From: an uncultured Bacilli bacterium
GTDB taxonomy: Bacteria > Bacillota_I > Bacilli_A > RFN20 > CAG-449
NCBI GenBank assembly: GCA_944332525.1
Contig: CALVKD010000001.1
Location: 113,841-175,425 of the forward strand
Direction of reading: 5' to 3'
DNA length: 61,585 nucleotides
Shown here one piece after another: positions 1-9,318 of this stretch. The position numbers and the translations under genes are program-made. Every line of letters starts with the position of its first letter. Positions within the stretch are counted from its first letter, which is position 1. Under the pieces are notes generated by a model. It saw only the letters and a program-made list of their open reading frames with translations, had not been told where the DNA came from and made no database searches.

Positions 1-2425
1 TAATAGCAAAAATTTTTTCATCAAATTTCTTTTTCAAAAGTTCTTTATCGAGGTCTTCTTCAATATAGAGTTCACCGATATAGTAAATCGACGAAAAATC
101 TTTTTTGCTTTCATCATCAATAATAACTTCATTAGCAAAGGTGAAACGTTTAAGATATGGCAAGATTGTTTGGAAATCAAAGTTACCGACGTGATTAAGA
201 TATAGACGAACTTTGCTATTTGGCGCTAAAGAATTATCAACCTTGAACGAACGAACATCCTTAATCATAGAAATTAAAGATGAAACGATTTTTTCACTTT
301 CTTCAGAAACATATTTTTCTTCATATTCTGGATACTTTTCAAGGCAAATTGATTCTCCGTGATAAGGTAAATTAAGATAAATTTCTTCAGCGATAAAAGG
401 AGTATATGGATAAATCATTAAAATAATTGATTTTAAAACCTTCAAAAGAACTTTTTTCGTCTCATGATTCATTGTAACTTTACTAAGTTCAAGATACCAT
501 GAGGTGAAATCATCATAGACGAAATTATAAAGGTGAGTTGACGCATTAGCAAAATCATATTTTTCCATGTTAATGGTTACGTTGGTAATCGTCTTCTCTA
601 AACGGGTCAAAATATATTTGTCGATTAATGAAAGCTTTGATAGATCAATTTCTTCATCTAATTTTTCTTCTCCTTCTAGATTAGATAAAACGAAACGTGA
701 GGCATTCCAAATTTTATTAAGATACGCTTCACTAGATTTAACCTTCTCATCGCTATAGCGAGTATCGAGTCCAGGCGAAGTTGATGTCGTTAAGAAATAT
801 CTTAAAGCATCGACACCATATTTTTTAATAACGTCGAAAGGATCAATTCCGTTACCTAAGGATTTTGACATCTTTCTTCCTTGCTCATCTCTAATTAATC
901 CATGGATTAAACATTTCTTGAATGGAGCTTTATCAGTAAATTCTAAAGCTTGGAAAATCATTCTTGAAACCCAGAAGAAAATAATATCATAGGCGGTAAC
1001 CATTATATCTAAAGGATAATAACGCTTTAAGTCAGCTGTCTCATTAGGCCAGCCCAAAGTTGAAAACGGCCAAAGTCCAGACGAGAACCAAGTATCAAGA
1101 ACGTCTTCATCCTGAACATAGTTTTCCATATCAGCAGGTGGTTCTTCACTAACAAGGATTGAACCATCCTTTTTACTATAATAAGCTGGAATTCTATGAC
1201 CCCACCAAAGCTGACGAGAAATGCACCAATCGTCGCAATCGCTCATCCAATTTTCAAAAATCTTATTGAATCTCTCTGGAATAAATTCAACTTTATCGTC
1301 AGTATTTTGATTCTCTAATGCTCTTTTAGCAAGCGGACCCATTTTAACAAACCATTGTTTTTTTAGCATTGGTTCAACAACGGCATGGCTTCTTTCCGAG
1401 TGTCCAACTTGATGGACGATATCCTCAATTTTGACCAAATATCCATCTTGTTTTAATTTTTCAACTAATTTTTCACGGCAGACATAGCGGTCTAAGCCAA
1501 CATATTCAGCTGGGCAGTTTCCATTCATCGTCGCATCATCGTTCATAATGATTGGATGAGCAAGATGATGTCTTTCACCAATTAAGAAATCGTTAGGATC
1601 GTGTGCCGGTGTGCATTTCATAACACCCGTACCAAAATTTAAATCAACATATTCATCAGCGATAACCGGAATTTTTTCGCCATTAGCTGGGTTAATAACT
1701 TCTTTTCCAATAATATCGAGATAGCGCTCATCTTTAGGATTGACAACTAAGCAAACATCGCCAAACATCGTCTCAGGACGAGTTGTCGCAATTAAAAGAT
1801 TCTTGCTGTCATCGACTAATGGATAATTAAAATAATAAAATTTACCTTTATCGTCTTGGTGAATAACTTCAATATTCGATAAAGCTGTTTTAAAGACTGG
1901 ATCCCAGTTAATAATTCTCTCGCCGCGATAAATTAAGCCTTTATTATACAAGGTCACAAAAACATGGCGGACCGCCTTGTTTAAACCATCATCAAGAGTA
2001 AAACGCTCACGAGAATAATCAAGAGATAACCCCATAACCGACCATTGTGAGTGAATGGTTTCAGCGTATTCTTTTTTCCATTCCCAAGCCTTTTCCAAAA
2101 ATTTTTCTCTTCCTAAATCATAACGGGAAATCCCTTGTTCGCGAAGTCTGGCCTCAACCTTAGCTTGCGTGGCAATTCCCGCGTGATCCATTCCTGGTAA
2201 CCAAAGAACGTCATAGCCTTTTGCTCTCTTATAACGCGCGATAATATCTTGAACTGTAGTATTCCAAGCATGTCCAAGATGCAACATACCTGTTACATTT
2301 GGAGGTGGAATTAACATTGAAAATTTTGTTTTTGTTTCGTCGCCAGCTAAAAAATATCCCTTGTCCTTCCAAGTTTGATATTTGCCCTGTTCAACTTCAT
2401 TATGGTCGTAATGAGTTTTTAGCAT
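1..2425 (-). CDS. valS: valyl-tRNA synthetase, C-terminal end cut by window edge
   Basis: Charges tRNA-Val with valine in the cytosol; a class Ia synthetase. The reading frame starts at ATG 2425, seven bases after a strong GGGAGG ribosome site, and stays open to base 1, about 808 codons. The family is usually near 880, so about 70 codons of the C-terminal coiled coil are missing beyond the window. Seen in translation: PPPNVTGMLHLGH (the HIGH motif) near residue 40, LPGMDHAGIATQ after it, and MSKSLGNGIDP (the KMSKS loop) in the middle of the protein. A T-box leader directly upstream supports the identity. The frame is uninterrupted as far as it can be seen. Confidence 0.96.
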   Translation of the reverse strand, partial: MLKTHYDHNEVEQGKYQTWKDKGYFLAGDETKTKFSMLIPPPNVTGMLHLGHAWNTTVQDIIARYKRAKGYDVLWLPGMDHAGIATQAKVEARLREQGISRYDLGREKFLEKAWEWKKEYAETIHSQWSVMGLSLDYSRERFTLDDGLNKAVRHVFVTLYNKGLIYRGERIINWDPVFKTALSNIEVIHQDDKGKFYYFNYPLVDDSKNLLIATTRPETMFGDVCLVVNPKDERYLDIIGKEVINPANGEKIPVIADEYVDLNFGTGVMKCTPAHDPNDFLIGERHHLAHPIIMNDDATMNGNCPAEYVGLDRYVCREKLVEKLKQDGYLVKIEDIVHQVGHSERSHAVVEPMLKKQWFVKMGPLAKRALENQNTDDKVEFIPERFNKIFENWMSDCDDWCISRQLWWGHRIPAYYSKKDGSILVSEEPPADMENYVQDEDVLDTWFSSGLWPFSTLGWPNETADLKRYYPLDIMVTAYDIIFFWVSRMIFQALEFTDKAPFKKCLIHGLIRDEQGRKMSKSLGNGIDPFDVIKKYGVDALRYFLTTSTSPGLDTRYSDEKVKSSEAYLNKIWNASRFVLSNLEGEEKLDEEIDLSKLSLIDKYILTRLEKTITNVTINMEKYDFANASTHLYNFVYDDFTSWYLELSKVTMNHETKKVLLKVLKSIILMIYPYTPFIAEEIYLNLPYHGESICLEKYPEYEEKYVSEESEKIVSSLISMIKDVRSFKVDNSLAPNSKVRLYLNHVGNFDFQTILPYLKRFTFANEVIIDDESKKDFSSIYYIGELYIEEDLDKELLKKKFDEKIFAI

Positions 2426-2440
2426 AATTTCCTCCCAAAA

Positions 2441-2645
2441 ATAAAAAAACATCCTCTAAAAGGACGTCGTTAACGCGGTACCACCTTTTTTCGGCCATCG
2501 GCCGCTCTTAATTAATAACTTTAACGCAGTTAGCGAAGATTCCTCTTAGTCTCGATAGCGACATCCGCTAACCGCCTTATCTGCTTCCACCATCCAGACT
2601 CTCTAGAAATTTTAGTTTCGCGGCCTCTATCTCATCGACGCTATA
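2441..2645 (-). promoter_or_regulatory. T-box riboswitch of valS
   Basis: The leader RNA binds uncharged tRNA-Val and switches between antitermination and termination. The conserved T-box TGGTACCGCG lies at about 2474-2488 (minus strand). It is followed by a terminator with GTCCT and AGGAT arms at 2451-2465 and a run of seven T at 2443-2449. Upstream, the AGAGAG and GGTGGAAGC elements of stem I are visible. A GUC codon at 2562-2560 sits where the specifier is expected and is followed by a purine; that assignment is inference. Confidence 0.92.
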
Positions 2646-2674
2646 ATGATACTTGGTTTTCTTTTGCCTATCAA
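2646..2674 (-). promoter_or_regulatory. promoter of the valS T-box transcript
   Basis: TTGATA at 2674-2669 and TATCAT at 2651-2646 are 17 bases apart, just before the T-box leader and just after the engB terminator. Confidence 0.6.
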
Positions 2675-2679
2675 GACAA

Positions 2680-2710
2680 AAAAGAAAAGTAGCCAAAGTT
2701 TGGCTACTTT
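2680..2710 (-). terminator. intrinsic terminator after engB
   Basis: A near-perfect stem AAAGTAGCCAAA/TTTGGCTACTTT at 2686-2710 is followed on the minus strand by TTTTCTTTTTT. The engB stop codon lies inside the hairpin. It ends the tig-lon-engB unit. Confidence 0.85.
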
Positions 2711-3276
2711 AAGATATATTCATTTAATCTCTCTTGTAAAGAGTTAATTTGTTTTCGATTATTAACCGAAAAAAGTAAATAATCATTAATTTGATTTTTC
2801 TCCGCCTCTTTCTTAATTTTGGCTAATTCGCTCTGCTTAAGTTTATCGCTTTTAGTAAAGATAATTAAATAAGGATAAGGAAGAGATTGAAGAAAATTAA
2901 TTGTTTCTAGCTCATCACTAGCAATATCGCGACGCGAATCGATGAGGTAGCAAATTAAGCGCAATTCTTTATGATTAGTTAAATAACGCTGCATCATCAT
3001 TTCAAAATCATCTTGAGAATAGGCAATTCTCCGATATCCAAAACCCGGAGCATCAACCAAATAGAAGGTCTTATCGATAAGATAGTAATTGATTAACGTC
3101 GTATGACCAGGTGTTTGAGAAACATAGGCGAGATTTTTACGGTTAGTCAAAGCGTTGATTAAAGAAGATTTTCCAACATTAGACTTACCGATAAATAAAA
3201 CCTGCGGATAATCATAGAGATGTTCGCTAGTCGAAGACGATGAGATAATAAATTCAGCATTATTGAAATTAATCAT
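2704..3276 (-). CDS. engB: ribosome biogenesis GTPase EngB/YsxC
   Basis: Small TrmE-Era-like GTPase needed for late assembly of the large ribosomal subunit. At 190 residues it has the usual family length. Motifs in order: G1 GKSNVGKSS at residues 30-38, G2 TPGHT, G3 DAPGFG, G4 TKSDK near residue 142, and a G5-like SVN. The start overlaps the end of lon by eight bases, so it is translated in the tig-lon-engB unit. A terminator overlaps its stop codon. Confidence 0.96.
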   Translation of the reverse strand: MINFNNAEFIISSSSTSEHLYDYPQVLFIGKSNVGKSSLINALTNRKNLAYVSQTPGHTTLINYYLIDKTFYLVDAPGFGYRRIAYSQDDFEMMMQRYLTNHKELRLICYLIDSRRDIASDELETINFLQSLPYPYLIIFTKSDKLKQSELAKIKKEAEKNQINDYLLFSVNNRKQINSLQERLNEYILK

Positions 3277-5620
3277 TTTCGAGAGCCTCTTTCAATGCAT
3301 CATCAACTGAAGAAATTAATACAAATTTTAAATTCTTTAAAACGACCGGAGCTAAATCAGCTAAATTACGTTCATTTTCTTGAGGAATTAAAATTTTTGT
3401 AATTCCCGAGCGATAAGCCGCTAAGGTCTTTTCTTTTAATCCGCCAATTGCTAAAGCTTTACCTCTAAGAGTAACTTCACCTGTCATTGCTACATTTGAA
3501 AGAACCTTCTTATGCGAGCAAGCTGACACAATTGCAACTGTCATAGCAATACCTGCCGAAGGGCCATCTTTTGGAACAGCGCCTTCTGGAACATGGATAT
3601 GGATATCATTTTCCAAGAAAAGTTTTGGATCGATATTATAACGAGCTGCATTGGCTTTGACATAGTCAAGAGCAATAGTTGCCGATTCTTTCATAACATT
3701 GCCTAAATTACCGGTTAAAACTAAACCGCCTTTTCCAGCAAAATAATTAACTTCAATCGGTAAAATATCACCGCCAACTTGAGTATAAGCTAAACCTGTT
3801 ACGACACCGACTTGGTTTTCTTTTTCTTTTAGTGATACATCGAATATTTCTGTTCCGAGATATTCTTTTACCTTTGGAATATCGACTATAACAATCTTAT
3901 CCAAAGAATTATTCTTTAACATATCGACTAATGCCTTACGGATGATTGTTCCGATTTTTCTTTCAAGTTCACGAACACCAGATTCTCTAGTGTAGTAATC
4001 CATGATGTAGTAAAGAGCTTCATCAGTAAAGATAATATGGCTTGGATCAATACCGTTTTGAGCGCATTCTTTCTTAATCAAATGTTCGACGGCAATATGA
4101 TACTTCTCTTCATTTGTATAGGTATTTAACTCAATTAATTCAAGTCTGTCGCGTAATGCGGCTGGAATATTATCGAGATAATTTGCGGTAGCAATAAAGA
4201 GAACTTTGCTTAAATCATATGGTTCTTCAAGATAATTATCTTGGAAGAATGAATTTTGCTCAGGATCGAGAACTTCAAGCATTGCCGAAGCAGGATCGCC
4301 GTGGATATTGCTTGTCATCTTATCGATTTCATCAAGTAAGAAAACTGGATTAACCACACCGGCTTTTTGCATACCTTTAATAATCTTACCAGGCATTGAA
4401 GCAACATAAGTTCTACGATGGCCGCGTATCTCAGCTTCATCGCTTGTTCCACCTAATGATGCCTTAACAAATTTTCTATTTAAAGCACGGGCTACAGATT
4501 TAGCTAAAGAAGTTTTACCAGTTCCTGGAGGTCCATAAAGGCAAAGAATTGGAGCTTTTAAGGAATTAGTTACGTTCTTAACAGCTAAATATTCCAAAAT
4601 TCTTTCTTTAACTTTTTCAAGGCCATAATGATCTTCATTTAAAACATCCTCAGCATGTTTAATGTCATTATTATCAATGCTTTCCTCATACCAAGGTACG
4701 CTCATCATCGTATCAATATATCCCTTGGCCATTGAATATTCCGCTGACGAAGTAGGTAATTGATTCAAGCGTTTAATTTCACTTTTTATTTTAGCCTTGA
4801 TATTTTCTGGATAAGGATTACTATCAAGTTTCTTTAGATAAGCTTCAACTGAATCACTATCTTCACTAGGATCTAGTTTATCTAGTTCATCTTCAATAGC
4901 TTTTAATTTTTCGCGAAGAATATATTCGCGTTGTTGCTTTTCGCTTTTAGTACGAATCGTATTATTGATGGATGCATTAATCTCATCTTCAATTTGACCT
5001 TTGCTTAATTCGTTAGAAATTGTAAGAAATCTTTGATTAAGCGAAGTCTCCTCAAGAAGAGCTTGTTTCATCTCAATCGGCAATTCGAGATAAAAACAAA
5101 TTTGGTTAGAAGCCTCTTCCATTCCAATTCCTTTTTGAAGTCGATAAATAACTGGGCGTGGAAGAAGGTTTGGGATTTGCGAATTACTAACGAGGTTTAA
5201 AACATTGAGATAGTTATTTTCAAGCGATTGATAATCTTCACCATTTTCTAATGGATAATCACTATATTCACAATCAAAGCAAGGTTTGTTTTGATATATA
5301 GAAGTGGATATTTCAGTACACTTTACCCTTTTTAAACCGGTAACGCGCATCCGATATGTTCCGTTAATATCTTTAGCTGATTCAATATGGCAGAGAGTAC
5401 CAACACGATAGATGTCATCAATTGTTGGCTCATTAATTGCAATATCCTTTTGAGTTACAACGACAATATCTCCATCAAATAAATCAAGGGCTTTATTCAT
5501 TGCAGCTAAAGAGAAAAGACGGCCGACATCTATTGATGCAATCGGCCCTGGGAACATTACTAATCCCCGCGTTATTAATAACGGGGATGATTTAACTGCA
5601 GTATTTTCTAAGTTAGGCAT
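3269..5620 (-). CDS. lon: ATP-dependent protease Lon
   Basis: Cytosolic AAA+ serine protease that degrades misfolded and regulatory proteins. 783 residues, usual for bacterial LonA. Order: N-terminal substrate domain (about 10-200), coiled coil rich in K and E (about 215-270), AAA+ module with Walker A GPPGTGKT near 362 and Walker B VFLLDEID, then the protease domain. The catalytic serine is S688 in PKDGPSAG, with the partner lysine in the GGLKEK segment near 730. AAGGAGG lies just upstream of the ATG. It lies between tig and engB on the same strand. No CIRCE-type site was seen upstream. Confidence 0.97.
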   Translation of the reverse strand: MPNLENTAVKSSPLLITRGLVMFPGPIASIDVGRLFSLAAMNKALDLFDGDIVVVTQKDIAINEPTIDDIYRVGTLCHIESAKDINGTYRMRVTGLKRVKCTEISTSIYQNKPCFDCEYSDYPLENGEDYQSLENNYLNVLNLVSNSQIPNLLPRPVIYRLQKGIGMEEASNQICFYLELPIEMKQALLEETSLNQRFLTISNELSKGQIEDEINASINNTIRTKSEKQQREYILREKLKAIEDELDKLDPSEDSDSVEAYLKKLDSNPYPENIKAKIKSEIKRLNQLPTSSAEYSMAKGYIDTMMSVPWYEESIDNNDIKHAEDVLNEDHYGLEKVKERILEYLAVKNVTNSLKAPILCLYGPPGTGKTSLAKSVARALNRKFVKASLGGTSDEAEIRGHRRTYVASMPGKIIKGMQKAGVVNPVFLLDEIDKMTSNIHGDPASAMLEVLDPEQNSFFQDNYLEEPYDLSKVLFIATANYLDNIPAALRDRLELIELNTYTNEEKYHIAVEHLIKKECAQNGIDPSHIIFTDEALYYIMDYYTRESGVRELERKIGTIIRKALVDMLKNNSLDKIVIVDIPKVKEYLGTEIFDVSLKEKENQVGVVTGLAYTQVGGDILPIEVNYFAGKGGLVLTGNLGNVMKESATIALDYVKANAARYNIDPKLFLENDIHIHVPEGAVPKDGPSAGIAMTVAIVSACSHKKVLSNVAMTGEVTLRGKALAIGGLKEKTLAAYRSGITKILIPQENERNLADLAPVVLKNLKFVLISSVDDALKEALEND

Positions 5621-5667
5621 AGGGTTTTTCCTCCTTCCGACGAAAAGGAATAATACCTGCTATTATC

Positions 5668-6942
5668 CTAATCGTTGTTATTTGCAAGAATGAATTTAGT
5701 AAATAATTCTTGTCTAATTTGTCTTAATAATTCGTTTTGTTGAGGTTCAAGAGCTTTTCTGATATCTTCAACTTTCATTGAATATGTCTTAGCGAATTCC
5801 TCATATTTATCATTAAGTGCTTTGCTATCGACAATAATATTTTCTTTACGGCAAATTTCATCGATAACTAAAGAAGTTTTAATGCTCTTTAAAGCTTCAG
5901 CCTTAATTTGGTCGTGATACTTTTCAAAGGTAAGGCCGCTGACATTTAAGAAGTCTTCAAATTTGAGTCCATTGGATTCAACTTGTTTTCTGACTCTGTC
6001 AATTTGAGCAGCTGTTTCATCTTCAACGATTGAATCAGAAATTTCAATAACTGCGTTTTCAACGCACTTATCAAGAATTTCATTAAGGCGAGCTTGTTCA
6101 TTGCTTTGAGTTTTTCTGTTCTTTAAATCTTCTTTAACATGAGCTCTTAATTCGTCAATTGTATTAACATCTTTATAGTTAAGTTCTTTGATAAAATCTT
6201 CATTTAATTCTGGAAGAACAACTTGCTTGACATCGTGACATTTGACGACAAATTTTGCATCCTTACCAGCTAATGATTCAACATAGTTAGCAGGGAAAGT
6301 AACATTGATAGTTCTTTCTTCACCAGCTTTAATACCAATTAAAGCATCTTCAAAGCCAGGGATAAAAGAATTAGAACCTAATTTAAGTTCATAGTTCTTA
6401 GCTTCTCCACCATCAAAAGGAATATCATTTACATAGCCTTTGAAATCAATAATTACAGTGTCACCAGACGCAGCTTCACCATCTTTGATTTCCATAGTAG
6501 CTTGTTGATTTCTTAATTTTTCGATTTCTTCATCGATTTCTTTTTCTGTTACTCTAATAGCTTTCTTAGCAACTTTAATTCCCTTATATTCACCTAAAGT
6601 GACGACTGGAGCTAAAGCAACTGTTACAAATGCTTCTAATTCGCTATCAGTGAGCTTTGTGATGCTTAATGCAGGTTGCGCGATTGGATTAAACTTTTCT
6701 TGCTCCATAACTTCGCGATATGCGGCATTAATTAAATTCATCAAAGCTTCATGCTTGACATCGCTTGGATTAATATGTCTCTTAGCGATATTTTCTGGTA
6801 CATTACCAACGCGGAATCCATCAACTTTAAGTTTAGCTTTCAATTTGTTGAATTCTTTATTTTGAGCTTTAGTCCATTCATCTTTGTCTGCAACAAAAGT
6901 GATAATGGCTTCAGCTGGTTTTCTTTCAATTTTCTTTTCCAT
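5668..6942 (-). CDS. tig: trigger factor
   Basis: Ribosome-bound chaperone and peptidyl-prolyl isomerase that receives nascent chains. ATG 6942 is chosen because AAGGAG lies 12 bases upstream and the protein then begins MEKKIERKPAE; an in-frame start at 6990 would add 16 residues without a ribosome site. About 424 residues. Order: ribosome-binding N-domain with FRVGNVPENIAKRH (related to the GFRxGxxP signature), FKBP domain (GDTVIIDFKGYVND), then a helical C-domain. First gene of tig-lon-engB. Confidence 0.95.
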   Translation of the reverse strand: MEKKIERKPAEAIITFVADKDEWTKAQNKEFNKLKAKLKVDGFRVGNVPENIAKRHINPSDVKHEALMNLINAAYREVMEQEKFNPIAQPALSITKLTDSELEAFVTVALAPVVTLGEYKGIKVAKKAIRVTEKEIDEEIEKLRNQQATMEIKDGEAASGDTVIIDFKGYVNDIPFDGGEAKNYELKLGSNSFIPGFEDALIGIKAGEERTINVTFPANYVESLAGKDAKFVVKCHDVKQVVLPELNEDFIKELNYKDVNTIDELRAHVKEDLKNRKTQSNEQARLNEILDKCVENAVIEISDSIVEDETAAQIDRVRKQVESNGLKFEDFLNVSGLTFEKYHDQIKAEALKSIKTSLVIDEICRKENIIVDSKALNDKYEEFAKTYSMKVEDIRKALEPQQNELLRQIRQELFTKFILANNND

Positions 6943-6976
6943 TTTAAAAATATACTCCTTCTTTAAAGCATAAACT

Positions 6977-7005
6977 ATTTTACATAACAATGCTAACTAT
7001 AACAA
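6977..7005 (-). promoter_or_regulatory. candidate promoter of tig
   Basis: TTGTTA at 7005-7000 and TAAAAT at 6982-6977 with a 17-base spacer, in the short gap between glf and tig. Confidence 0.45.
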
Positions 7006-7051
7006 CAAAATCTTATAAAATTTTCTCTTTACATAGTAAAGTTACCTTCTC

Positions 7052-8152
7052 TCAGAGAGAGAAAGTTTTTAAAAAATTCCAAGCCGACAGGATAACATCA
7101 TCCATATCAAAATATTTATATTGCCCTAATCTGCCACCAAAGAATACTTTTTTCTCGGCTGCAGCAAGTTCTTTATATTTGTTAAATAACTGTGAATTTT
7201 TTTCATCATTAACCGGATAATATGGTTCGTCGCCCATTTCAAATTTTTTAGAATACTCTCTTGTTACAACTGTTTTTGGAGAAGTGCTATCGAATTCAAA
7301 ATGTTTGTGTTCTATAACTCTTGTATATGGAACATCATAATCGGTGTAATTAACAACCGCATTTCCTTGATAATTGGCACAGTCGAGAATTTCTGTTTGG
7401 AAATAGACAGTTCGATATTCTAGATGGCCTAATGAATAATTGAAATATTCGTCAATTGCGCCTGTATAGATGACATAATCATATTCTTCAAGATACTCTT
7501 TTTTTCTATTGAAGAAATTAGTTGATGTATGCACTTCAATTCCCGCTAGCATTTTTTCAATAATCTGTGTGTATCCACCAACAGGAATGCCTTGGTAACG
7601 ATCATTAAAATAATTATTATCAAAAGTAAATCTAACCGGAAGTCTCTTAATGATAAATGATGGTAATTCAGCACATGGTTTTCCCCATTGTTTAGCTGTG
7701 TAACCCTTAATTAGCTTTTCATAAATCGTCTTACCGACGAGATTAATCGCCTGCTCTTCAAGATTGGTGACTTGTTCTAAATGATAATTTTTCTTTTCTT
7801 CTTCAATTCTTTCTTTAGCTTCTTTCGGTGTTTTAACATTAAAAAGCTTTGAAAAAGTATTCATGTTAAAAGGCAAATTATATAGTTCATCTTTATAGAT
7901 AGCAATCGGTGAATTAATATAATTATTAAACTCAGCAAACTGATTTACATAATTCCAAACAGCTTTGTCAGAAGTATGGAAAATATGAGCGCCATAACGA
8001 TGGACATTAATATTTTCAATCTTCTCAGTATAAATGTTTCCACCGATATGATCTCTTTTTTCAATAATGGTTATTTGATATCCCTTCTTATTAAGTTCAT
8101 ACGCGCAAACCGCTCCAAATAAACCACTTCCGACTATTAATATTTTTTTCAT
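7052..8152 (-). CDS. glf: UDP-galactopyranose mutase
   Basis: FAD enzyme that converts UDP-galactopyranose to UDP-galactofuranose for surface glycans. Start ATG 8152 follows the upstream stop codon by one base and gives the canonical MKKILIVGSGLFGA beginning; the frame also opens at 8182, inside the previous gene. About 366 residues, usual length. Seen: Rossmann GSGLFG near residue 9, IEKRDHIGGN, VHRYGAHIFHT, and the C-terminal GGRLGQYKYFDMD that closes the flavin site. Downstream of, and probably cotranslated with, a family 2 glycosyltransferase. The stop is TGA, which shows that UGA terminates here. Confidence 0.95.
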   Translation of the reverse strand: MKKILIVGSGLFGAVCAYELNKKGYQITIIEKRDHIGGNIYTEKIENINVHRYGAHIFHTSDKAVWNYVNQFAEFNNYINSPIAIYKDELYNLPFNMNTFSKLFNVKTPKEAKERIEEEKKNYHLEQVTNLEEQAINLVGKTIYEKLIKGYTAKQWGKPCAELPSFIIKRLPVRFTFDNNYFNDRYQGIPVGGYTQIIEKMLAGIEVHTSTNFFNRKKEYLEEYDYVIYTGAIDEYFNYSLGHLEYRTVYFQTEILDCANYQGNAVVNYTDYDVPYTRVIEHKHFEFDSTSPKTVVTREYSKKFEMGDEPYYPVNDEKNSQLFNKYKELAAAEKKVFFGGRLGQYKYFDMDDVILSAWNFLKTFSL

Positions 8153-8153
8153 A

Positions 8154-9182
8154 TTATCCCCATTTCGTAATTTTACAAACAATTTTGTAACCAGTCATTA
8201 CAGCAAAGCGTCTCAATGGCGGTATCAAAAGCATTGGGAAAGCGACTTGTGAACGATGGTATATTCTATTATACAATTTTTTGTTCTTGGTTTTAAACTC
8301 TTTTAAAAAAGCACTGTATGCCAATTTCTTTTCATTATTATATTCAGCATAGACAAAGCACATTGTTAAAAAAGAATATATTCCGAGCATATGGAGAAGA
8401 TATTTTCTCTGCTTTTTTTGCATTTTCTTGAAATCATCAAGTGTAAACATATTAATGCATAATTCACGCATAACCCGAAGTTGCTGATCATAGCGCGATG
8501 CCATGTTATGAAGATTGACAGATTGATCTGATCTACCGATAAAATAGCGATACAATGGCAATTTCATAAAGTACATTTTGCTTACGAATGCTAATGGTTT
8601 GAAAGCTAAGATGTTATCGACATAGAAGGTTTTTTCTAATAAACGAATTTTGCTTTTTCTCAATAAGTTTAAAGAATATGTCATAGCATGCATTAAAACA
8701 TATTGACCTGTCTTGAAGTGATGGACTTCATTCCATGAGAAAACTTTATTCACTGGGAAACGATGCGAATAATCCATTTCATATTGTTCGTTTAATGTTA
8801 CGTTCTCATAGACAAAATTAGTGAAATAAACATCGACATCAATATGCTTTTCGTAATTTTCTTTAATTTTGCTTAGATACGTTTGATAACTTGAAACATC
8901 GAGCCAATCATCAGAATCAACTACTTTAAAGTATAATCCTGTAGCATTATCTAAACCGGCATTAATTCCTGAACCATGTCCGCCATTTTCCTTATGAATT
9001 ACCTTCACAATGGAAGGGTATTTTTCTTTGTATTCATCGGCAATTTTTCCCGTATCATCAGTTGATCCGTCGTCAACAATAATGATTTCAACATCATCTC
9101 CGCCATGAAGAAGCGTATCAATACACTTTTTCATGTAAGCTTGTGAGTTATAGCACGGGACTACAAGTGTTAAATATTTCAT
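8154..9182 (-). CDS. family 2 glycosyltransferase
   Basis: Inverting GT-A glycosyltransferase of 342 residues. The N-terminal domain shows LTLVVPCYNSQAYMKKC, VEIIIVDDGSTDDTG, and the metal-binding DSDDW near residue 92. The C-terminal half is basic with no clear membrane helix. It precedes glf by one base, so transfer of a galactosyl or galactofuranosyl residue to a surface glycan is plausible, but the acceptor cannot be told from sequence. A weak catabolite-operator-like sequence lies at 9263-9276 upstream. Confidence 0.88.
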   Translation of the reverse strand: MKYLTLVVPCYNSQAYMKKCIDTLLHGGDDVEIIIVDDGSTDDTGKIADEYKEKYPSIVKVIHKENGGHGSGINAGLDNATGLYFKVVDSDDWLDVSSYQTYLSKIKENYEKHIDVDVYFTNFVYENVTLNEQYEMDYSHRFPVNKVFSWNEVHHFKTGQYVLMHAMTYSLNLLRKSKIRLLEKTFYVDNILAFKPLAFVSKMYFMKLPLYRYFIGRSDQSVNLHNMASRYDQQLRVMRELCINMFTLDDFKKMQKKQRKYLLHMLGIYSFLTMCFVYAEYNNEKKLAYSAFLKEFKTKNKKLYNRIYHRSQVAFPMLLIPPLRRFAVMTGYKIVCKITKWG

Positions 9183-9318
9183 AGTATGACCTCACTATAT
9201 TTTGCTTATCATGGTAATAATACATATTTTTTTGATTAATACAATCAAAAAGCTTAGAAAAAAGAAAACGCTTTCTTAATTTATGCATTATTTAATACAA
9301 ACTAAGTTTTTAGACCAT

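Noticed and set aside
7024-7040. Terminator hairpin CTTTAC/GTAAAG after glf
   Set aside because: The stem is short and no T-run follows on the minus strand.
9263-9276. cre-like sequence before the glycosyltransferase gene
   Set aside because: The core matches but both outer positions differ from the consensus; too weak to call in AT-rich DNA.
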